From NCBI RefSeq assembly GCF_003473485.1, contig NC_053048.1:38870755-38934754 (forward strand): a DNA stretch of 64,000 nt. The letters are read 5' to 3'. A model generated the notes under the pieces. That model saw only the letters and a list, made by a program, of their open reading frames with translations. It was not told where the DNA came from and made no database searches. Positions 22,712 to 34,439 of this stretch are shown in pieces (position 1 is the stretch's first letter; every line of letters begins with the position of its first letter). Source of the DNA: Medicago truncatula. Taxonomy: Eukaryota > Streptophyta > Magnoliopsida > Fabales > Fabaceae. The position numbers and the translations under genes were made by a program.

Positions 22712-23166
22712 AGATGATTTGTATCGTACTAAATAAATTACTTGTGTGTTGTATGCTTAGTTTGTTTGTTGTCTTCCATTTTAAGTTATTTGTGGTCGCG
22801 TGTTTAGTTTGTTGTCTTGCATTTTAAGTTATTTGTGTGTCGCATTTTAAGTTAAGAAAATAAAAATAAATTATTTTACAAAATTTTGTTTTTCCAAAAA
22901 AAAACTAAAAAATTAATAGTTAATTGTATTATTTTAATTTAATTATAATCGATAATTTTAGGTAATTATAAAAACAAAAATATAAAATTAAATAAGAATA
23001 AGAAATAAAAGGTGGTGGGGTAGGATGTTGAATGAAAAAAACCATTGGAGAGGTAAAAATTGAATGGGTATTAAATTATGAGAGAGAAAATGATGTGGAG
23101 TGTTGGGAATTAAAAAAGTGGGTGTTGCATGGTATTGAAATTTTTTTGCCCTCGTACATGGTCTTA

Positions 23167-24349
23167 GAATTTATATAGCTTCAATAGTTTTGATGCTTCT
23201 GCTGGCTACTGCTACCTTTTCTTATAAGTTATTGCTCCAAAGTTTTCTTTTGGATAGGTCCATATGATTTTAAATAACTATAGTTTGACTGCAATCTACA
23301 AAGATTAAAGTTTTTAAAAAATTTATGTTGCTTTCTCAGACCTTGCCTTTGAATATAAAAATGCATTAGCATCAGTGTTGTTGCTTTATTCCTATGGCAA
23401 AGGACCCCAAAATAATAGGTACAGGAGAGAGGAACATAAAGGCATGGATGTATATACCATTATTATTATATTATAAAAACTCATTTGCACGAATTAGTTC
23501 ACAATTCATTTTGATATATTATAGAAACTTATCACACTTGCTCTGTCAATATCAATTTTGATTTCCTATTACATCAGTAAAATCATACAGCAGATCCTGC
23601 GAGTTCAAAACTATGAAAGCCATTGAAGATCAAGATGCTGAATAAAGTATTGAAATTATAATTACAATAACTATAATAAAGAAAACTGAATTGAGAATAC
23701 TAAAACATTTTGTGTGTGTATGTTTACACAACGAAAACAAAGCAAACACACGTCCAGTCTCACAACAATTAGTAGCTTCAGGAAATGCACGGCAGAGAAT
23801 CATCAGGACGCGAGATTTGGAGTCCAAACAAGTGTTTAGTAAACCACAAACATGGAGGAAAAAACATTGACAACTCAGAAGAGGTGGCGAATATAGGGTT
23901 GAGCTAGGACAACCCAATGGTGAGCTAGTTAGCAAAAGAGGTAGCAAACATAGGTCCTCCAACCCCAATGAGGAGTTGATCAGGTTTAGGTTGGGAGCTC
24001 AAATAAGCTAGTTTGTATGAAAGTCTAAACTGAAAGGAAGAAATGTGTTGAGGTGGATAAGAGTTAATTGATAATGTGGCAAGTGTGATGAGATGCTTAG
24101 AGGAGTGTTGGTTTAACGACACAGCAAGTTTATAGGTAGAAATGGAGAAAGTTTATAGTCAGTTGATAATGTGGCAAGTTTATAGTTAGTAATGAATATT
24201 CATCTAAATCACTTACCAAGAAAGAATCAAATCAATAAATCAATCCTGACGGAATTCCTCATGAAAACTAGAACCTGTTAATATTTCTCTGATATATATA
24301 TATAATATTATAAGGGCAATGCCATGGGATGAGGTTACTTGGAAGGAAC
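23167..24349. other. Spacer between Harbinger and the CONSTANS-like gene
   Basis: AT-rich sequence with no supported coding frame. The part next to 24349 is the likely 3' UTR of the minus-strand CO-like gene, and a short TA microsatellite lies at 24293-24303. A roughly 15-bp phrase, GATAATGTGGCAAG, occurs twice (24070 and 24165). Confidence 0.4.
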
Positions 24350-27300
24350 TCATCCTTCTTGAATATCATCAGTTGCCTTAACAAATCGCCCTCTCACTCT
24401 CTTTCTCGTATCAGCCCTAGCCTTCCTTGATTCATAGCGAATGTGCTTGTCAAACCTGTGCAAAGTTCGATGCCACAACTTTAAACTAAAGATAAAATGT
24501 GATACTTTCAAAATAAGCACATAAGTGCATATTCCAAGTGTGTTATTATTTTTAACTTGGGGTTCAATTTTATATTACATTTTTTATTTTTTATAGTTGG
24601 CCACCCCAATCATTCTATTTTGGATAAGTAATCGTATAGGTTTCTATATATATATATTGATTTGTATTTGCTTATGACATTTCATATAGTACATGAAAAT
24701 TGAAATAGTACCTTCGAGTTTTCTTCTTCTCCTTGTACCGTAACATGGCATCCCCTCTATTCCTTGTGTGCTCTTCCAAGCTAATCTTGGCATTTATGTT
24801 GCTAACATTTTCACTCCCACTCAAAAGATGTTCCATAACTGGTACACTGTCGGCGCCACTGTATGTTATGGATTCAATCAATTTGGACTCAGAAGACAAC
24901 CCATCTCTAGTTTTCTTGTTGCTTTCTACTTTCTTCTTCACATGGCTTGATGATGACTGATCCGATTGATTCTGCAAATTTTGCAAAGACAAACAATTGG
25001 TCAAGCACTGGTTCCCTATAGATAAACCAAACAAGACAGAAATATATGACAATGTAGTAAATAAAGGCTAAATCATGTGGAAATAGTGCTTATAATAATA
25101 TAATATATTATCTAACACTTAACGGTGCAGTTGTTGTAGCTTTAATGTTGAACTAGGTACAAAGAAAGTTGGAAGATTTGCTATGAATCTTGGGCAATAA
25201 AATCTTGCCGACCTCTATTGTCCCTCCCCATGTGAACTCTGTACATTGAATCTAAGCAATGTAGGCCCATAGTTTTGTCTGTATGTATAGGTTTCCTTTT
25301 CAAAGCTATTAAACCCACGCAACTTTCTTTTTCAAAATTGTTTTTTTTTTTAAAAAGAAAAATTCAAGATTTCATTATAATAAAAATGTTCAGAACCTCA
25401 TACTAGTATATTAATAGAATATAACATTTGTATATTCCATCAAAGTCCTTGCATTAGAGAGCTTGAATCAATGATGCAGAGTCACTATGCCTTTGCATCA
25501 TCCACTCAACCATTTTAATCAAATTTCCTTAAACAGTTTGCAATCCAATGACTCTCACTTTACAGCAATTGACAAGTAGTAGGGTAGTATTAATTCCTTG
25601 GTAGACTTTTGGTGATTCCTAATACATTAAGCTCAGAGATGCACATAGTAAGAGAGCGCATGTGCGTACCATATTAAAAGTTGAATTAATGCCAGAAAAA
25701 TTGTTAAGTGTGTTAGAATTCCAGACGCCAAAATTTAAGATTATATTTTCCCTCAGAAATTTCAGCTCGCAGTTCCAACTTTTTCTATATTATAAATTAG
25801 CACGAATTGAAAAACTACTATCTACAAAGAATGGCTTACATTTCTTGATAGAATATCATCACCAAGTGTTGAGCAATTCATATTGTGCACATCTTGTAAT
25901 GATTTTGGAATCGATAAGGAAGCATTTTCTACACCATCATATGTCATATCTCTTGATTTCTGTAATTGAAAATCCCAGACCTGCACAAACGTACAAAGAC
26001 TAATTATAACATATATCATGATGTTAGTTGAAGCAGTACACCGTAATAAACTCAATTAATGCAGAGTGAAAAATGCAATGGCCTTAAATGGCCCTAACTT
26101 AAGGACAGGTAAAAATATTTCAAAAGAAGGTACAAGGGTAAGATAAACAAAACAACATTTTCCAAGATCTCAACTGAGATTTTACATTGAGAATAAAGCT
26201 CTTCCAGCATATGTTGGTTTTCTTCAATCACGCAATCACAGAAAGCTGCAAATAAGATGGTTATCAAAATGATAATGCAAGATGACAATGCATTAAGATA
26301 AAAAATGACGAATTTCATTGTCAAGTAGGAGTATTGTATTTTTCAAGAGATTGTTGCAACCCTGCATTACCCTATAACCAAACAATTAACAATCTTCAAA
26401 AAAAAAAATTAAGCTTAAAGCAAGTATCAGAAAGAGAGGAACAGTAAACTAGCAAAGACTGGTAAGGAGGTGAAATGGTCCTGGTAACTGAAACTAATGA
26501 GAAAAATTCATTCCAGTAAAACTAAAAGCCTATTAACAAAAGTAAAAGTTCAGAACAAAATCATACATTATTAATATATTATCACAAGAAAATAAACCAA
26601 ATTTTCATGTCAATGCTACCTCATTCCCCTAGTGACCAACGATGCAGCCTAGTTTACTCGAATTCATTATTTACCCATCAGTCATTAAACACTTTTCCAA
26701 GAAATTCCCTCAACCAGAGGTAATACTATTCAAGGCATTGCCGAACACTAAATGTGGAAATTTGCATTAAAATTTGAAGTGTTCTATCTCGATCCAATGA
26801 CCACGAATATGCCGACTGTGTGAATCTGTAAAATATTTGACTGGCAATCAAGGTTTTCTCTCTCGACCAGAATTGAACCTTGGTTTGCCACACGGTCTAA
26901 CCCCTTCTGCTATACCAAACTCCATCAAACCTTGGTATTGTAATTAAACCTTTTTTTTAGAAAGACCAAATGACAATCACCATTGAAAACTCACACACAT
27001 GCAACTGGAGAAACCAGTTTCAAACCTCGGTCACCGTGTCTGGCCTAACAATTTCGGCATTTTTGTCAATTGATCTAGGACTTAGGGTCTTAATGTAATT
27101 AAACTTTAACCACAAAGAAAGGAACAAAACTTCATATACCATGGCAAAATCTAGATCAGCTTCTAGAAGAAGCTTCTAATTAAAATATTATCCCTTTTCA
27201 ACTACTATTATCTTCCTCTCAAAAAAAACAAACTGTTATTATCTTAAAAAACATATATTTATAAGAAAGATTATAAAATATCTTAAGTTTATTAATCTAA

Positions 27301-27995
27301 AAAAGTTACATAAAAACGCATTAACAAACCTGAGGAGGTTGATACGACGGATTACGATCCCAAAGAAGAAGACCAGATTCATTTCCATAATCATTACTAT
27401 TTCTCTTAACACCAACATCAAACTCAGACGAAAAATTAAGCAAAGAAGTAAACGGAGTTTGCTGAAGCAACAACAAATCATCAACATCATTACAACAATC
27501 ATTGAATCTCAATTCATTTTGATCTTCCTCCAAATTCCTCTTCCTCTTCGCAACTTCCACCACCTGTTCATACACCTCATCCCTATTCTTCACAACCGGA
27601 ACCACTGGACCTTCAAATTCCGCTACGAAAACCGCGTCGTTCGGCTTCAAATCAAGTCCCAAGGTAGAAACGATCTCGTGAACGGATGGACAACCGGTGA
27701 GACCTTCAATACGGCGGCGGTTGTGGTGGTGGAAGGATGAAGAGGTGGAGTCGTCGTCGTCGCCGCCGTGAGAGTTCCAATCGCAGCGGTGACATTGAAC
27801 TAGGTTTTCGGTGAAGCAACGAACTGAAGCGGCGTCGTTTTTGCAGTTTTGACAGATTTGGAAACGCACGTGCTTGAGTGCGAGTGCGTTTGCGGAGTGC
27901 ACGTGCTGGTCGCAAACTAAACAGAGTTTCGCGGAGTCTGGTTTGCAATATAGCACCGCGCTTCTTGTGTCGCAATAGTCACACGGAAACGACAT
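24350..27995 (-). CDS. CONSTANS-like B-box/CCT transcriptional regulator (group III type)
   Basis: Four coding exons join in phase: 27330-27995, 25840-25980, 24712-24971 and 24350-24455, giving 390 aa. B-box 1 (about 5-42) has the spaced Cys/His set CDYC...C...[13 protein letters not shown] second, diverged B-box (48-80) reads CQNCKND...[17 protein letters not shown]. The CCT domain (341-384) is split by the last intron and reads [11 protein letters not shown] / [20 protein letters not shown]. This layout of one standard plus one diverged B-box and a CCT domain defines COL group III. Such nuclear proteins act in photoperiod, light and circadian control. The junctions give a continuous [14 protein letters not shown] stretch known from this group. 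Intron 1 (1349 bp) carries tRNA-like SINE heads. The exact ortholog is not assigned. Confidence 0.93.
26863..27060 (-). repeat. Two tRNA-like (SINE-type) heads in CO-like intron 1
   Basis: On the minus strand, 26863-26930 holds an A-box-like TATAGCAGAAGGGG and a B-box-like AGGTTCAATTCTGG at tRNA-like spacing. A second unit at about 27011-27060 holds GAGGTTTGAAACTGG downstream of TTAGGCCAGACACGG. They match pol III promoter boxes loosely. No poly-A or oligo-T tail with target duplication was identified, so these are probably decayed SINE fragments rather than tRNA genes. Confidence 0.4.
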
Positions 27996-28673
27996 CGTTT
28001 TAGGAGGATACTTTGGTTGTAAGAAAGAAGAATGAAGAATTTAATTTAGTATAGTGTAGTGAAGTTAGTAGATTTATTTATTTATGTGTGTATGAAGATG
28101 CATAAGCATAGGCATGGCACATGATAAGCATGAGGAAAGTGAGTAATGTAATGTAGGTCGGAAGGAAGGTAGGACTAGTGTGTAGTGGGGACAAGGGTGA
28201 AAGATATTTTGGTCACTTTTTGGATATGATTTGATGAAGTGGAGTAGACAGTAGTAGTGAATCTTTGATTGCATGTGCGTTTTCTTACTATTGCTACTTG
28301 CTTCATGTACAGAAGAGATTCAGTGTTGTCTGTGTGGTTTTGTTTTGTTTGTTGGATTGAGTGGCAGTGTGACAGTTTTTGGGACTTTGGGCTTTTTGGA
28401 GGGAGTTGGTGCTTTGATAATTGTTGTTCCCATTTTGGAGATTGTTAAAAAACTTACCTGACAATAGTTAATTGCCGATATTTCTTATTCCGCGAGAGTT
28501 AATTGTTGAAGTGGTGTTTTTTAAAGCGTAGATCTAACGGCAGTTAATTATTGATAAAGGTAAATATGTCATTTTCTGGTGTTTCATAGCAAAGATTAAA
28601 GTGGAACAACAAGTTTCTGGTGCTTTTTGGTGTTTGGGATGCCCGAAACTGTTTGGACACGTGGTCGTAGTTA
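27996..28673. other. 5' flank of the CO-like gene
   Basis: Probable promoter and 5' UTR of the minus-strand CO-like gene, followed by spacer. A 62-codon plus-strand frame at 28273-28461 is hydrophobic and has no family match; it is not called as a gene. Confidence 0.4.
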
Positions 28674-28963
28674 GAGCATATGTTCTATGCTATGTTATTG
28701 AGGCCATAAGAACTTGTTTCTATGTTCTATCCCATATTTTCATTGGAGTGGAATGACATGGATGTCAAGTTGGAGAACGGTTCTCCCTGAAGAACATTTC
28801 AGAACACTGATTTGAGGGACCCAATTAGAATAAATTAAGAACAAACCTTGTAGTTTTGCATTAGAGTAAAATTACATGGTTGTTCTTGAATCCTCATATG
28901 ACAATGGTGGACCCACCAAAATGCTTGAAGAACATAAATTTTGTTCTGATATTGTAGATGTTC
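28674..28963. mobile_element. Candidate PIF/Harbinger-derived MITE (Tourist-like), 290 bp
   Basis: The left end GAGCATATGTTCTATG and the inverted right end GAACATCTACAATATC are similar. TTA flanks both ends (28671-28673 and 28964-28966). Inside, the two halves share several GTTCT/AGAAC blocks in inverted order. The match is imperfect, so the boundaries are moderately supported. Confidence 0.5.
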
Positions 28964-30190
28964 TTAGACGAATAAGCGTTGATGACTATTCACATTGCAA
29001 CTTATATCAAATCAATTTGAAGCAAAATATTTGTAAGAATTTCTTATTTGAGTTTTACACAATTATTATTAAAAAATAGATTATATTGTTGACTTTAATA
29101 GTAAAATGTATATTATTTGTTAAAGTATTTTTTTATTAATTATAGTTAATATAGTAGTTATAAAAAAATTGAAATGCAATAAATATAAGTATGTTAATCA
29201 AAATTAGTATTTGTTGCATTTGTATTATAAAAGGGATAAACAATTCGAGACTAAAAATAATAGGAAAGAAAATATGTATTTTGAAACGGAGGTAGTACTC
29301 ATTTTGTACCTTTAAATTATAAAATTCAGATGTATTAAGAACGATAAATTACAAAAAAGAAGTAAAGTCCATACTAATATATTCCCTTTTGAATAAAATA
29401 TAAATAAAAAAGACAGTTAAGAAGTTGAAGTGTGTGGCTAAAAACCTAGTCCACAAACGTCAACTTTTCAACTACCTAATCAATGGTGGTTGTGAGATCA
29501 TAAAGAAAACATTTAATAATAACAGTCTAGAACAGTAGCGGAGTCAGAAATTTTCAATGGTGGACCACTATATATATTATTCATAGTATTAAATATATAT
29601 TACATTTCATTTTTTAAAAGCAAAAATATAAATCACAATTGTTCTCTACGATTTATCATTTTTTGAAATTATCGAATGTTTTTCTCATTTTCAAAATCTC
29701 AATAAATACATTTCTCTCTATATAAATAACACACTATGAAAGTTATGGAGATGTTATGGGTAAAAGTTCTAAGGTTATGTTATGGGTATCCGGTTTGATT
29801 CCTTGCAAATATTTTTTTTTCGAAAATAATTATTTAGACCCACCAAAAAAGCCGGGAATATGGTTAATTAGGGTAGATTGGAGACTATCTGGCATTTATA
29901 TATATTTTTTTTTACAAAATCTAACATTTATATATATTAAGATAAAGATTACATAAAAAAAATAAAAAATTAAGCTAATCAAACAAGGCGTGATTAAGGT
30001 TAATTAGGGCAACTTGCATCACTGTCTAACATTTATACATATAAAGATAAAGATAATAAATAATAGATGGTTAGTGGATTATGGATAATGTGATAGTGGG
30101 TAACAAAAGAGAGATTTACTGGTTTGTTAAAAAGGGTATTTGATATTGGATATCAATTAATGGAAGCATAACCATATCAAGAAAATTGGC

Positions 30191-30255
30191 AGTGGCTTAG
30201 TGATCATAATGTTGAGATGAAGTCATTTGCTCTAAGGTTTGAATCTTGCTGATCA
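30191..30255 (+). repeat. tRNA-like SINE head
   Basis: An A-box-like AGTGGCTTAGTGATCA and a B-box-like AAGGTTTGAATCTTGC lie at tRNA-like spacing on the plus strand. The tail cannot be followed and no target duplication is evident. Confidence 0.35.
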
Positions 30256-31013
30256 AAAAAGGTGGGATTAGGGTTAATTAGGGCAACTTGCAGATAAATA
30301 TCTCACGCCAATTACAGTGGCGTGATACCCCCCCTAAATGACCAAAAAAAAAAACCTAACTAGGGTGTTTTGATAAATAAATTTTAAACCGGATCCACTA
30401 GTATTTTTTGTTTGAGGGAAAAAAAAAACCTTACTTCTCAAAGTAAAAATAAAAGTAAACATATAATCAAATCAAATTGTACTTAAAGGTCGTTGATACT
30501 CCCGTGTCATCCATGCGTTAACAATACGTCCCACATAAAAACTTTCATCTTCTTTCAGTCAATATTCTTTGAAGAAGAAAAAAAAAAAAAAAAGTTTATT
30601 ACCACCATTCCTCAAATGAAGTTTCAAATACAAACAATGTTTAAAATGCATATAGCCCTCTCAATTCTTTAATTACTCACAGTAGTATATCTCAAAACCT
30701 GCCGCAACTTTTTGTTTTGTTTTTTCATCTTTGTTATTCAAAATTATGTTTTCACCCTCTAAACAACACTACATAAACCAGCTACAAATGATTTGTTGAA
30801 ACAACAATGACTTTAAGCATTTCAAACTTCTGAAACAATATACCACATAGTTGTTTACTGTAATAGTTGCCTTTGTGACATTGGGAGCCACAACCACGAA
30901 CACACTTATTGCCATAAACAACTTGTAACTTGTTTTAGGCGTTTGAAACAATATAGATCATCGAAATTTCAACCTACGTTGATGGCCATTTGTTGCTGTT
31001 TTCTATAATATAG

Positions 31014-31145
31014 TTAAGAGAAAGAAAAGAAAAATTTGAAGAATAACAAAGGTGAAAAGAGACAAAAAAGTGTGGTATGAGTTTTAAAATACACTTATGT
31101 ATTTAAGGAATTGAGAAGGGATGCATCATGAACACTATTTGGATT
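31014..31145. repeat. Dispersed repeat, copy 1
   Basis: The segment from GTTAAGAGAAAGAAAAG to CACTATTTGGATTTT is similar, in the same order and orientation, to 33488-33632, including the phrases AATAA(C/T)AAAGGTGAAAA, GAGACA(A/T)AAAA and ATTT(A)GAGAAGG. It does not match a coding family I know. Confidence 0.5.
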
Positions 31146-31580
31146 TTAAACTTCATCCGGGGATCGATGGTAAAACTTTTTTTTTTCTTCCATAAAAAAG
31201 AAATGACCTAAAGGGAAGAAGAAAAATTAAGAAAATGTGGTCTAATAAAGTGTATACAATATAATAATTTTTTTTAAGGAAAAATAAAATAAATTTGACA
31301 ATAAATGCATAAATAAATTAAAAAAAGTGAAGGAGAAATAAGTATAACAAATAGTTAAGAATTTTTCTAGTTACACCCATAAATCATCTGATTATACCCA
31401 AAAGATATTTAAAATTTTAGTATAATACCAAAACTGCCCTTGCACATGTAAATTTTGGAAAACCCTTTTTCTATCTCTCGATTTTCATTCATTGGAGATG
31501 AAAAGTTTGATGAAATGTTAAAAATTAAAGCACAAAGTCTTATATTAATATTCCATTGGCTAGATGAATAAATTTTTAAG

Positions 31581-31925
31581 GTGAGACCTACATTACCCCT
31601 CAATGAATTAAGGATAATTTATTCTTAATGACGAGTATGATTCGCTTCTAGAACGAAGAAGATGGAGATTACATGTTGAACGAAGGAGATGAAGAATTTT
31701 GATGTTCTTAAGATGAAAATGGTAATTGATTTTAAGAAAAAAAACCAAAATCGTGAGACCTACATTACCCTTTGATGAATCGGGAGTAATTTACCCCTAA
31801 TGATTTGATTATGGAACGAATATAATACATATCATATGTTGAATGGAATAGATGAAAACATTTGATGTTCTGGAGATGAAAATGATATTTGATTATAAAG
31901 AAAATAAATGAAAAAATTGATTTTT
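31581..31925. repeat. 172-bp tandem duplication
   Basis: GTGAGACCTACATTACCC recurs at 31581 and 31753. The sequence after each copy stays similar through GAA.GA..ATGAA, TTTGATGTTCT..AGATGAAAATG and ATTTGATT. The copies are well diverged, so the duplication is old. Confidence 0.65.
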
Positions 31926-33487
31926 CTTTGAAAAGGTTAAATTACCCCAATTATTAAGGGGTAACTTGGAAAAAAAAAACTATTTTTAAGTGATTTTTTC
32001 CGTAAAAATTAACATGTACCAAATCTTAGGAACCGCGTAATCAGTTCACGTCGAACTCAATTTAGTGCACGAGAATTGAATTCACATGAATTTATGCATT
32101 TAACCACTCATTTCATCACTACACGTGAATTGAATGACTTGCTATTACGTGAAGATTCTTTTTCAATTCATGTATACACTAATGATTGCAAATGCAAACA
32201 TACGTGATTTTTCTTAAAATAAAGCAACCTACAACCCTAAATGAAAGCTAGACGTAAGGGTAACATACTATGGTATGAATGAGGATGAAGAAACCAAACT
32301 ATCATTGAAGTTGTTTTCTGATTTTTTTTAAAAGTCGTAACAAACAAATATAATATTCTCAACGATGATTTTCTTTTTAAAAAAAACTATAACAAATGGT
32401 TTCTATGTTAGATTTGAGTATCTAAATGTCCTCTTAGATAGGTCATCAACAGTTGTGACATGGAATTTGAGGGTCTTTCGAGAACAACGAAGTCGTCACC
32501 AAATTTATTAAAATGAGTTATGTGTAACTATACAATAAAATTAGCGATAGAAAAGAAAATTAGTGTAGAGCCTAAATAGATAAATGCAATACAATAAGGC
32601 GTAATAATAATTAGATAACAATTTTAAGTTTAACGTGAACATGACAGAAGAAGAAAAAAGAAAAGGGGGACTCGATAGCCCTTTGTAGAATTTTGTTCAG
32701 AAAACACACGAGAATGGAGGGTGGTGATTGATGAAAATTTTCTTTTTGGGTTGCAGTGATTGAAATTTGAAACCGTGGGTTATGTGATAATGGAGTTTCA
32801 TGGTGGTGATTTACATATGAGTGAAACTGGAGTGGTGATGTGTGTGGCTAGAGGTATATGGTTCTACATTTACTCTTCTTTTTCTTATCTCTACCCCTCT
32901 CAATTTTTATGGTTCTCCTCTCTAACTCTACCCTCTTTTCAGCCTCCTCTCTTTTATGATTTTTTAGTTCATGTTTATACTAAAAATCAGTTAGGGTACA
33001 TCATTGTAACCAAAGGTAAACCAATTTAATTGACGACTTTGCTTGTTTGTTGCTTGAAAAACGGTGAAACATTGAAGAGGAAAGAAACAAATTCAATTTT
33101 TGATAACTTGCAATGTTAGTGAAGAATATAGCTCTATTTAGAAAATGAAGAAGAGACACAAGCATGTTGCAAACAACTACATGCATGCATCACTTTATTT
33201 ATTTGTCACATTATGTTTTTATTTTTTGTTTTACTTTTTTTGTCAAGTGAATTAGTGACTAAAAATTCTCTATTTAAATAGAATGTATGAGATTTGAAAC
33301 TCGACTCTTGTATATATTATAATTATACAATGTTTCTTTATCGATTTAACTCAGTTCACAAAAATTGTTTTACTTTTTTTTTATTACAACAGAAATGCAA
33401 ACAAAGGTATAAAAATGTATGATGAATATTTGTAACTTTTGTGTTAAAAGTTGAATTGGTCGAATAAAATTAGGGTACAACCATGTT

Positions 33488-33632
33488 GTTAAGAGAAAAA
33501 GAAAAACCAAAACTTTTGACGAATAATAAAGGTGAAAAAGTAGAGACATAAAATAGTGGTGCGAGTTTTGGTATACACATGTCTATATTTAAAAATTTGA
33601 GAAGGAAGATGTTATAAACATTATTTGAATTC
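33488..33632. repeat. Dispersed repeat, copy 2
   Basis: Direct-orientation relative of 31014-31145, about 2.47 kb downstream of it. It may mark two insertions of one element or the ends of a decayed larger one. Confidence 0.5.
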
Positions 33633-33675
33633 GAAAAAAAATAACAAAGTCATTATAAATTCACACATACACGTG

Positions 33676-33745
33676 GAAGTGTCGGAGCTTGAACTTCAAC
33701 ACAAGTACACAATAATTTCAATATTTTTATCGGTTGAGCTAAAAT
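33676..33745 (-). repeat. tRNA-like SINE head
   Basis: On the minus strand an A-box-like TTTAGCTCAACCGATAAAA and a B-box-like GAAGTTCAAGCTCCGACAC are spaced as in tRNA-derived legume SINEs. No tail or target duplication was resolved. Confidence 0.45.
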
Positions 33746-33917
33746 TTTATTTTGAAAGAAAGATGCTTATATTATATCATTTCATTAATAATAAACTGTT
33801 CGACACAACGTGACACATAAGAATAAACAATGAGATTATATGATGATGTGGCAACCCCATCAGATTGTGAACTACCTCATTTTACACAATACAAGAATAA
33901 ATAAAAAAAAGGATATA

Positions 33918-34439
33918 TTGAATTCAAGAGTAAGTCTTCATACTTACTCCAAATCTTAATCATTGAATTTCCTTTGATCCTATGGTTTAAAATTAATTAC
34001 CATTATAATAATGTGAAACCTCTTTACCATATTTGGAATGCTCACGCACAAATTTGTGGCCATGAATGCCCTTATGAAAGATTTCTAGCCTTTTTTTTTC
34101 CGATAGATGAAAGATTTGTAGCTATCTATTTTATGATTCAGGCTTATATGTTTGGTTAAGAAGGAACCCTATTTTATCATTATAATTGCTTTATTGATTC
34201 CGATGAGAATTGAATGAAATTCATCCAACCTAAAGTTTGTTGTTGGTTTCCATTGGCGACCACCATGAAAGAGAGAAAATAGAGAACAGGCGTAACAACA
34301 ATCAAGATTAAGGGAGCAATGATGTCAATCTAAATCTGGTTCACGTTATTATAATGATAATTAATTTTAAACCATCAGATTAAAAGAAAATTAATGGTTA
34401 AGATTTGGAGTAAGTACAAAATCTTACTCTTGAAGTCAA
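33918..34439. mobile_element. Long-TIR MITE of about 522 bp
   Basis: The left end TTGAATTCAAGAGTAAG and the inverted right end TTGACTTCAAGAGTAAG begin an inverted repeat of about 100 bp. Both arms then pass through TACTTACTCCAAATCTTAA and TGGTTTAAAATTAATTA. TATA flanks both sides, but the edge is ambiguous because the similarity continues a little outward. No coding frame is present. It could be a Mutator-type or mariner-type MITE. Confidence 0.7.

Larger units (their letters stand above)
17187..23163 (+). mobile_element. PIF/Harbinger transposon, 5977 bp, TTA target duplication
   Basis: The left end reads GACCACCCACAATGGGGG and the right end inverted reads GACCATGTACGAGGGC; the match is imperfect but co-linear. 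TTA flanks both sides (17184-17186 and 23164-23166), the target size of PIF/Harbinger elements. Inside are the two expected genes in tandem on the plus strand: a SANT/Myb-like ORF1 (19803-20957, broken by one stop) and a DDE transposase (21431-22711, open). The left arm is GC-rich with a GCGCGTG/CACGCGC hairpin (17346-17364) and is interrupted by a 2.15-kb solo LTR. Without that insertion and its duplicated target the element would be about 3.8 kb. Confidence 0.9.
28967..33917. other. AT-rich intergenic block with dispersed repeat fragments
   Basis: No gene is supported over about 5 kb. Readable pieces are a lone Stowaway-like terminus (GAAACGGAGGTAGTA, about 29284-29298), three phrases of GGTTAATTAGGG (29862, 29999, 30271), a 172-bp tandem duplication (31581-31925), a dispersed duplicated segment (31014-31145 and 33488-33632), and tRNA-like heads near 30191 and 33684. 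It is best read as old transposon debris. Confidence 0.5.

Noticed and set aside
26094..26324. Possible extra exon in CO-like intron 1 (frame [19 protein letters not shown], preceded by TTGCAG)
   Set aside because: It has a usable acceptor and donor but does not match the family, and exons 1 and 2 join in phase without it into a known motif.
27339..27740. 133-aa plus-strand frame with Ile/Thr/Lys bias
   Set aside because: Antisense of the CO-like first exon, which has clear B-box motifs.
28273..28461. 62-aa hydrophobic plus-strand frame
   Set aside because: GT/T-rich sequence gives Leu/Val/Phe codons by chance; no start context or family match.
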